DNA of 42,967 nucleotides, taken from contig JAQXQC010000011.1 in the NCBI GenBank assembly GCA_029100965.1, positions 1-42,967 of the forward strand, read 5' to 3'. The notes beneath the pieces were generated by a model. The model did not search any database. It saw only the letters and a program-made list of their open reading frames with translations, and was not told the DNA's origin. The position numbers were made by a program, and so were the translations under genes. This document shows positions 37,576-42,967 of this stretch, piece by piece (within the stretch, counting starts at the first letter, position 1; every line of letters begins with the position of its first letter). The stretch is from Bacilli bacterium (GTDB lineage Bacteria > Bacillota_I > Bacilli_A > RF39 > UBA660).

Positions 37576-39007
37576 AATTATTAGGTCTATGATGAACTTC
37601 TTCAGTATTCATCGTAATTTTTCTAAATTGATATCCATTTTGAATTCCATAGTCAATAATATTTTCAAGAGCATTTAAAGTACCGTAGTTATTTTCAAAA
37701 TCATGCATTAAAACAACATTTTCTCTTGATTTAGATAAAGAACCAATCACATTTTGATAAATTCGATTAGGATCTCTAACTCCAGCCCCATCTTCACAAT
37801 CCACATTCCAATCAAAATAATGAAATCCTTTATTTGAAACATCACTTGTTAGTTGACTCATAATACCAGGTTGATACTTTTTACTAATAGTATTACTTCC
37901 ACCACCAGGAAAACGAATAATATTAGTATATTCTCCAGTAATTTTATAAACTTTATCTCTAATTTTATTTAAATCACTAAAATAATTATCTACTGAACTA
38001 TAAATATATTGATAATTATGAGTATAACTATGTAGAGCAACACTATGTCCTTCTGTATATTCTCTTTTAATTAAATAATTTAAACTATCATCATGATTAA
38101 TAACAAAGAAAGTAGCATATATTCCTTTCTTTTTTAAAATTTCTAATATCTTAGGAGTAATACTATTACTAGGACCATCATCAAAAGTAAGATAAATAAT
38201 TCCTTTCCCAGACTCCTGATTAGAAATTACTTCTACATATCTTTCTACACTAGAAGTATTATTACTATTATCAGTAGCAGTATAAGTAATTTTATAAGTT
38301 CCAACTTTTTTTGCATTAACTGTTCCTGAAACTTTAACCTCTATATTCTTATCACAATTATCTTTAACATCAAAACCAGGTTCTTGATAAGTATTATTTA
38401 AGTATAAATAAATTTTATTACTACCCTTTAAAGTAATTACAGGCTTTTCATTATCTTCATAATAAACATTTCTTGAAGTAACAAAAGTATTATGAGAAGA
38501 ATCTTCCACTTTATAATAAATTTTATCTTTATCATTCTTAATTAACACCTTATCAGTAAGATCACCATCATATTCATCCTTAGCACTAAAACCAATTTCT
38601 TCATATTCTTCCGAAGGACAAACATAAACATCTTTAGATCCTTTTAAAATAATTTCAGGCTTTTTTTTATCAACAATTTTAATTAAAGCAAGCTTTTCGA
38701 CAGAAAAAAAAGAATATTTAACTTGATAATGAACAAAATAATTACCGACTTCATGTTCTTTAACATCGCTTTTAACTTTAACTTTTTTATCGATTTCTTT
38801 ATTCATAGCATAAGCATGATATTTAGGAATAGTTACTTTTTCATCATAATTAAATGTTGCTTTCTTTTTTTCTATTTCTATTTTAGGAGTTAAAAGATAA
38901 CAAAAACAAAAAGTAAAAACCATAGAAATAAGTAAAACAATCGTTGCTAAAGTATAAAATTTTTTCTTTTTCTTTATCTTTATCTTTTTCTTCTTAATTT
39001 CTTTCAT
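37574..39007 (-). CDS. Ig-domain polysaccharide deacetylase
   Basis: A 477-aa membrane-anchored surface enzyme. Very basic N-terminus (about 16 Lys in the first 18 residues), one membrane helix at about 20-42, then two or three Ig-like bacterial repeats (each with a KPxIxLKGS-type start and GxYxxxYxxxDxSxN end) to about 265, and a C-terminal NodB domain. The NodB motifs are TFDDGPSN (metal and base Asp), HSYTHN (metal His pair) and RFPGGGSN. Likely removes acetyl groups from peptidoglycan or another extracellular glycan, which protects from lysozyme. I use the ATG at 39007; the GTG at 39016 is also possible. Confidence 0.9.
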   Translation of the reverse strand: MKEIKKKKIKIKKKKKFYTLATIVLLISMVFTFCFCYLLTPKIEIEKKKATFNYDEKVTIPKYHAYAMNKEIDKKVKVKSDVKEHEVGNYFVHYQVKYSFFSVEKLALIKIVDKKKPEIILKGSKDVYVCPSEEYEEIGFSAKDEYDGDLTDKVLIKNDKDKIYYKVEDSSHNTFVTSRNVYYEDNEKPVITLKGSNKIYLYLNNTYQEPGFDVKDNCDKNIEVKVSGTVNAKKVGTYKITYTATDNSNNTSSVERYVEVISNQESGKGIIYLTFDDGPSNSITPKILEILKKKGIYATFFVINHDDSLNYLIKREYTEGHSVALHSYTHNYQYIYSSVDNYFSDLNKIRDKVYKITGEYTNIIRFPGGGSNTISKKYQPGIMSQLTSDVSNKGFHYFDWNVDCEDGAGVRDPNRIYQNVIGSLSKSRENVVLMHDFENNYGTLNALENIIDYGIQNGYQFRKITMNTEEVHHRPNN

Positions 39008-39115
39008 TTTTATCACAACCTACATCGCATATTATTATATCATGTAAAAATTGTTTTGGAAATATATTCTATTATTACTTTACATCAAAATTAACAAATT
39101 TATACTATAAAAATA

Positions 39116-39144
39116 TTGTATCTGTCAAACAAAAATGCTATACT
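39116..39144 (+). promoter_or_regulatory. Sigma-A promoter of the thioester/Cna-B adhesin gene
   Basis: TTGTAT (39116-39121), 17-bp spacer, TATACT (39139-39144), 29 bases before the start codon. Confidence 0.65.
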
Positions 39145-39172
39145 TATTTCATAATAAGAAGGAGTGAATTAG

Positions 39173-41665
39173 ATGAAAAAAAATAAATTGCTTTTAAGTT
39201 TCATAATAATGATGTTCTTAAGTCTAAAGAATGTAAATGCAATTACATATACATCTACAGGAGTTTGTTACTATTTTAATCATACAACTGGAGCATACAC
39301 TACTAATGGAAGTGGAGATGTTGGTAAAGATTGTATAAAAAAAATAGGAAATAAATATGCTTATTGCACCCAATATAGATTACATATTGATAGCAATACA
39401 GGATATACAAAAGATGGCAATTGGAAAAGTGACAGCAAAAAAGCTATCATAGCAGGAATGATTATTGAAGAAGTAAATAAAAAATATGACGGAACACAAG
39501 CTTATGCAATGACAGCTGCTACAATTAATACTTATTTTAATAAGGCATTAAATTCAGGAAGTTCTAGAAACTTTTATTCTACTAATAAAACAATCAAAAA
39601 AATTTATGATGATGTAATGAACAAATATAAAAGTGTAGTATTAAGTAAAAATATAAGCAAACCATCCTTTAAAGTAACAGATAGTGTTTTGAACTATGTT
39701 TCTGGTTCAACTTATATTTCAGATAAAATTACCTTATCAGGATTAAAAGAGTATGTAGGAGAAAGTTCAGATAAGGTAAGTTATATCCTTAGTGCATCAT
39801 CCACAAAAGGAACGGTTAATTTCTGTACTTATTCCAATGGAACTGGATGTAAATCAACAGTTAGTTTTAAAGGAAGAAAGGATGACTATCCATTTTATAT
39901 AAGAGTTGATGGAGCAGATGCCAACAATACAGTTACAATAAATGTAAAAGGCTCAAATTCAAGCAATTATCCAACCTCTGAAAGATATATAAAAACAGGC
40001 TCACAAAATCTAATTATTGGAGGAGATTTTGATGTTAAAAGAGGTACAAGCCAATCTGCGCAATTAACTATTCCTTCAATAACTAACCACAGAATTGTTG
40101 GTTATAAAGTCGATGAATCTGGAGAGTTATTAACAGGTTCTTCCTTAGAACTTTATAAAGATGATGTAAATAATAAAAATAATTTATTAGCCTCTAACAA
40201 AGATGGAAATTCTACAATAAGTTATACTAGTCCAACAACAGCAACTTCAGATGATGATTTCTTTAAACATAATTATTATTTAGTAGAAAAATCATCACCT
40301 GATGGATATGCATTAGATCCAAAAAGTACAAAAACAAGTATATATACTTATAATCCTAATGTAAATCCAAATACCAATAGCGTAAAATGCTATTATAATT
40401 CAGAAAATGACGCAACAAAAGAAGTTGATATTGAAAGATGTAATTTTTCTTCTTATGAATATAAATGTCAAGCCTCTACTGGAGGGGATCCAATAAATCT
40501 TTCTGATAAAGAAAATTGTGATTTTACAAAACCAGATACTGGGGATTCTTCAGGAGATACTTCTACTGGGGGAAATACAGAATCAGGAGGAGCAACAGAT
40601 AACACACCATCAGCTGGAAGTGAAGCAGGTGGCACTACTACTGGAGAAACAGAAACTCCTACTACACCTAAAGTTACCTATGAAAAAATATGCTACAATA
40701 ATACTTCAAAAAAGAAAGTGGATGATGAGACTTTTTGTAGTGACAAAGATAAATATATAAAAGTTTCTAAATCTAGTGGTAACTTAGCAATAACTAAAGT
40801 TAATGTTAAAAATAATATAAAAATAAGTAAAAGAGCTGCATCAGGAGATGAAGAAGTAGAAGGAGCAACACTAAAAATTTGTACATCAGCAACCTATAAA
40901 GATAAAAAAGAAAAATGTGATCCTGCAAAAACAATTAATGATGTTGAAATGACATGGATTTCTAGTTCAACACCAGTAGAGTTCAATGGACTAAAACAAG
41001 GGAATTACTATATAGTAGAAACAACACCACCAAGTGGCTATGTTATCGCTACTTCGGCAACGCCATTTAATATTAATGCAGCAGGAGAAGTAAGTAGTGG
41101 AAATCAAACAGTAAAAGATAATTGGATAATTATAAAAAATAAATTAAATTCCTTAACAATTAGCAAAACAGATGTTGCCAATAATAAAGAACTTCCAGGA
41201 GCAACAATAAGTATCTGTAGTACTTATACAGATGAAAATGGTAATGTAAAAACATTAGATGATCAATATACAAATGAATGTATTCCTGTAATATTAGCAG
41301 ATGGAACAGAGGCAACATGGACATCATCAGATAAACCGAAGACAATATCTGGCCTTCCAGCAGGAACATATTATCTTGTTGAAAAAATAGCACCAAAAGG
41401 CTATTCTACTGCAGAATCCATCATTTTTACGATGAAAAGCGATGGAACTTTAACGGATAAAAATGGAAAAAGTTTAGCTAACAATAAATTAACTATGCAT
41501 GATAAAAAAATTCAAGAAGTAAAAACAGGAATGGATAAATTATATAAAGTATTAATAATCTTATTAGCAGTAGCAGTATTAGGAGGAATAAGTTATTACC
41601 TTATCATCAAGAAAAATAAACCATCTATGACACCAAAAATAAGAAAAAGAAAAATTCATAAGTAA
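39173..41665 (+). CDS. Surface adhesin with thioester and Cna-B domains
   Basis: An 830-aa cell-surface protein. Signal peptide to about residue 23 (cut after VNA). A thioester-type domain follows, with candidate Cys65 in YAYCTQ and Gln109 in GTQAYAMTAAT, the pair that forms the internal bond allowing covalent attachment to host or matrix amines. Next come a beta domain, a Cna-B repeat (VGYKVDESGELLTGSSLELY to NYYLVEKSSPDGY), a Gly/Thr/Ser-rich linker at about 450-505, and two more Cna-B repeats with YYIVETTPPSGY and YYLVEKIAPKGY. These fold with Lys-Asn isopeptide bonds. The end is VKTGMDKLYK, a membrane helix and a basic tail; there is no LPxTG, so the sortase signal is degenerate or absent. 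AGAAGGAG ribosome site. Confidence 0.88.
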   Translation: MKKNKLLLSFIIMMFLSLKNVNAITYTSTGVCYYFNHTTGAYTTNGSGDVGKDCIKKIGNKYAYCTQYRLHIDSNTGYTKDGNWKSDSKKAIIAGMIIEEVNKKYDGTQAYAMTAATINTYFNKALNSGSSRNFYSTNKTIKKIYDDVMNKYKSVVLSKNISKPSFKVTDSVLNYVSGSTYISDKITLSGLKEYVGESSDKVSYILSASSTKGTVNFCTYSNGTGCKSTVSFKGRKDDYPFYIRVDGADANNTVTINVKGSNSSNYPTSERYIKTGSQNLIIGGDFDVKRGTSQSAQLTIPSITNHRIVGYKVDESGELLTGSSLELYKDDVNNKNNLLASNKDGNSTISYTSPTTATSDDDFFKHNYYLVEKSSPDGYALDPKSTKTSIYTYNPNVNPNTNSVKCYYNSENDATKEVDIERCNFSSYEYKCQASTGGDPINLSDKENCDFTKPDTGDSSGDTSTGGNTESGGATDNTPSAGSEAGGTTTGETETPTTPKVTYEKICYNNTSKKKVDDETFCSDKDKYIKVSKSSGNLAITKVNVKNNIKISKRAASGDEEVEGATLKICTSATYKDKKEKCDPAKTINDVEMTWISSSTPVEFNGLKQGNYYIVETTPPSGYVIATSATPFNINAAGEVSSGNQTVKDNWIIIKNKLNSLTISKTDVANNKELPGATISICSTYTDENGNVKTLDDQYTNECIPVILADGTEATWTSSDKPKTISGLPAGTYYLVEKIAPKGYSTAESIIFTMKSDGTLTDKNGKSLANNKLTMHDKKIQEVKTGMDKLYKVLIILLAVAVLGGISYYLIIKKNKPSMTPKIRKRKIHK

Positions 41666-41697
41666 ACAAATTACCGTTTACTTCCTTTTCTTTTTTT
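41660..41697 (+). terminator. Terminator after the adhesin gene
   Basis: AAGTAAAC (41660-41667, including the stop) pairs with GTTTACTT (41676-41683), then a pyrimidine/T-rich run. Confidence 0.75.
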
Positions 41698-41716
41698 ATA
41701 AATTTTGGAAATCTAC

Positions 41717-41745
41717 TTGAAAAAAAGAAAGGATAACGTTATACT
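41717..41745 (+). promoter_or_regulatory. Sigma-A promoter of the aldehyde dehydrogenase gene
   Basis: TTGAAA (41717-41722), 17-bp spacer, TATACT (41740-41745); start point near 41752. Confidence 0.75.
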
Positions 41746-41753
41746 AAAAGTAT

Positions 41754-41770
41754 AATACCAAGAGGGTATT
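41754..41770 (+). promoter_or_regulatory. Inverted repeat at the dehydrogenase transcription start
   Basis: AATACC (41754-41759) and GGTATT (41765-41770) with a 5-base spacer lie at about +3 to +19 of the predicted transcript, a usual place for a repressor operator or a stabilising 5' hairpin. Confidence 0.4.
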
Positions 41771-41787
41771 AAAATAGAGGAGGAAAA

Positions 41788-42967
41788 ATGAAAAGCTTAA
41801 TTGGAAAAGAATGGCGTGACGCAAAAGATGGAAGCGTTATCGAAGTAAAAAATCCAGCAACTAATGAACTTATTGATACTGTACCAAGTCTATCAGCTGA
41901 AGAAGTAAATGAAGCAGTAGATTATGCTTATAATGCACAAAAAGATTGGGCAAAATTATCTATTCATGAAAGATGCGAAATTTTATCAAAATTTGTTAGT
42001 TTAGTAGAAAGAGATAAAGATTCTTTAGCAAAAACTTTATCTGATGAAACAGGAAAACCTATTAAAGAAGCATATAATGAAATTGCAAATATCTCTATTG
42101 GGGTACCTGCATATGTAGAAAAAATAAAACATGACTATGGAAACATGATCCCAAGAGGAACAGAAAAAGGGCAAGAAAATACAATTCAATATACAATTCA
42201 ACAACCATTAGGAGTAATGGTAGCAATTATTCCATTTAATTTCCCAAGTGATATCTTTATTAACAAGATTCCACCTGCATTACTAATGGGAAATGCAGCA
42301 ATCTTAAAACCTGCTAGTATAAATCCATTAACTCTAACTAAATATGTTGAATTATTAGTAGAAGCTGGTGTACCAGCAGGAGTTATCTCTGTTGTACACG
42401 GATCAGGAAAAGTAGTAGGAGAAGCTTTAACTTCAAATAAAAAAGTTTCTATTGTAAGTTTAACTGGATCAACAGCGGCTGGTATTGATGCAGCAGAAAG
42501 ATGTGCTTCACACTTAGCACACTCATCACTAGAACTAGGAGGAAATGATGCCTTCATTTTATGTGAAGATGGAGATATTGACCTAGCTGTCGAAGAAACC
42601 GTTTGGGGAAGACTTTACAATACTGGACAAGTTTGTTGTGCTAGTAAAAGATTTTTAATCCAAAATTCAGTAAAACAACAATATATTGATAAAATGATTG
42701 AAAAGATTAAAACTTTAAAAGTAGGATATCCAAGTGAAATGGATACAGATATCGGTTGCTTAATTAGTGAAGAAGCAGCAATTGAGGTAGAAAGTCAAGT
42801 AAATAAAACAGTAGAACAAGGGGCAAAAGTAGTTTACGGTGGAAGAAGAAATGGTGCTTTCTATGAACCAACTATACTTGATGGCATTACCAAAGATATG
42901 GATGTAGCAAAAGATATGGAAATTTTTGGACCAGTCATCTCAGTTATAGGCTTTGATACAATAGAAG
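41788..42967 (+). CDS. Aldehyde dehydrogenase (3' end beyond window)
   Basis: The first 393 codons of an NAD(P)-dependent aldehyde dehydrogenase; the usual length is about 470-490, so some 80-90 residues are missing at the window edge. Seen: NPATNELIDTVP near the start, IIPFNFPSD and ILKPAS (cofactor and Asn/Lys residues), SLTGSTAAG, the catalytic Glu in LELGGND and catalytic Cys in GQVCCASKRF, and EIFGPVISV near the cut. The substrate is not clear; the sequence style is near succinate-semialdehyde and short-chain aldehyde dehydrogenases. Strong promoter and GAGGAGG ribosome site, so it starts a new unit. Confidence 0.9.
   Translation, partial: MKSLIGKEWRDAKDGSVIEVKNPATNELIDTVPSLSAEEVNEAVDYAYNAQKDWAKLSIHERCEILSKFVSLVERDKDSLAKTLSDETGKPIKEAYNEIANISIGVPAYVEKIKHDYGNMIPRGTEKGQENTIQYTIQQPLGVMVAIIPFNFPSDIFINKIPPALLMGNAAILKPASINPLTLTKYVELLVEAGVPAGVISVVHGSGKVVGEALTSNKKVSIVSLTGSTAAGIDAAERCASHLAHSSLELGGNDAFILCEDGDIDLAVEETVWGRLYNTGQVCCASKRFLIQNSVKQQYIDKMIEKIKTLKVGYPSEMDTDIGCLISEEAAIEVESQVNKTVEQGAKVVYGGRRNGAFYEPTILDGITKDMDVAKDMEIFGPVISVIGFDTIE

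Noticed and set aside
42198-42557. 119-codon minus-strand frame inside the aldehyde dehydrogenase gene
   Set aside because: Shadow of the well-conserved dehydrogenase frame, which continues to the window edge.
1-42967. CRISPR array
   Set aside because: No regularly spaced repeats of 23-50 bp were found anywhere in the window.

Overview
The window is AT-rich DNA from a low-GC Firmicute of the class Bacilli, probably a gut-type lineage with the standard genetic code (TGG is used for Trp and TGA as stop). It carries sporulation genes: spoIIGA-sigE, spoVS, a YjcZ-type small protein and a DacF-like carboxypeptidase fragment. It also has long surface proteins (thioester/Cna-B, glycine-rich/laminin-G-like, Ig-deacetylase). 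I cannot name a genus from sequence alone.

Bases 1 to about 10,330 are accessory. They contain an IS30-family element, a zinc-finger/PD-(D/E)XK/HIRAN fusion protein, a divergent pair of regulators (CGNR-like and RepL-like winged helix), a small HTH protein, a serine recombinase with a degraded zinc ribbon, a retron-like unit (structured RNA leader, 78-aa one-helix membrane protein, reverse transcriptase with NAxxH, YVDD and ITG motifs), and a second, intact large serine recombinase at the right end. Immediately after that recombinase comes the C-terminal half of a D-Ala-D-Ala carboxypeptidase (KTG motif present, SxxK and SxN halves absent), directly followed by spoIIGA-sigE. The simplest reading is that a recombinase-bearing element has split a dacF-like gene next to a sporulation operon, in the manner of skin-type elements. 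The left end of the element and the missing half of the gene lie outside the window.

From 10,950 to 20,330 the chromosome is ordinary: spoIIGA-sigE, lon, a small coiled-coil gene, rnhB, def (minus), an unlisted yjcZ-like 59-aa gene (minus), uppP, a tRNA-Thr(GGT), two orphan genes and a DUF362 gene. From 20,640 to 25,640 lie an arylsulfotransferase-like lipo/membrane-anchored protein and a large surface protein. From 25,700 to 37,200 are a phosphomannomutase, the rimP-nusA-rnpM-infB operon (with an attenuator-like leader and a RimP that lacks its C-terminal domain), and a map-led operon. That operon contains an orphan 562-aa protein, TrmR and two U32-type proteins (TrhP1/TrhP2-like, a tRNA wobble-uridine 5-methoxy pathway), then small genes ending in a reading frame interrupted by one TGA. 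The right end has spoVS and an Ig-domain polysaccharide deacetylase (both minus), a thioester/Cna-B surface adhesin, and the start of an aldehyde dehydrogenase cut by the window edge.

The best candidates for something undescribed are the dacF-interrupting element as a possible developmentally excised sporulation element, the retron with a tiny single-helix membrane partner carried inside it, and the zinc-finger/nuclease/HIRAN fusion in the same cargo.
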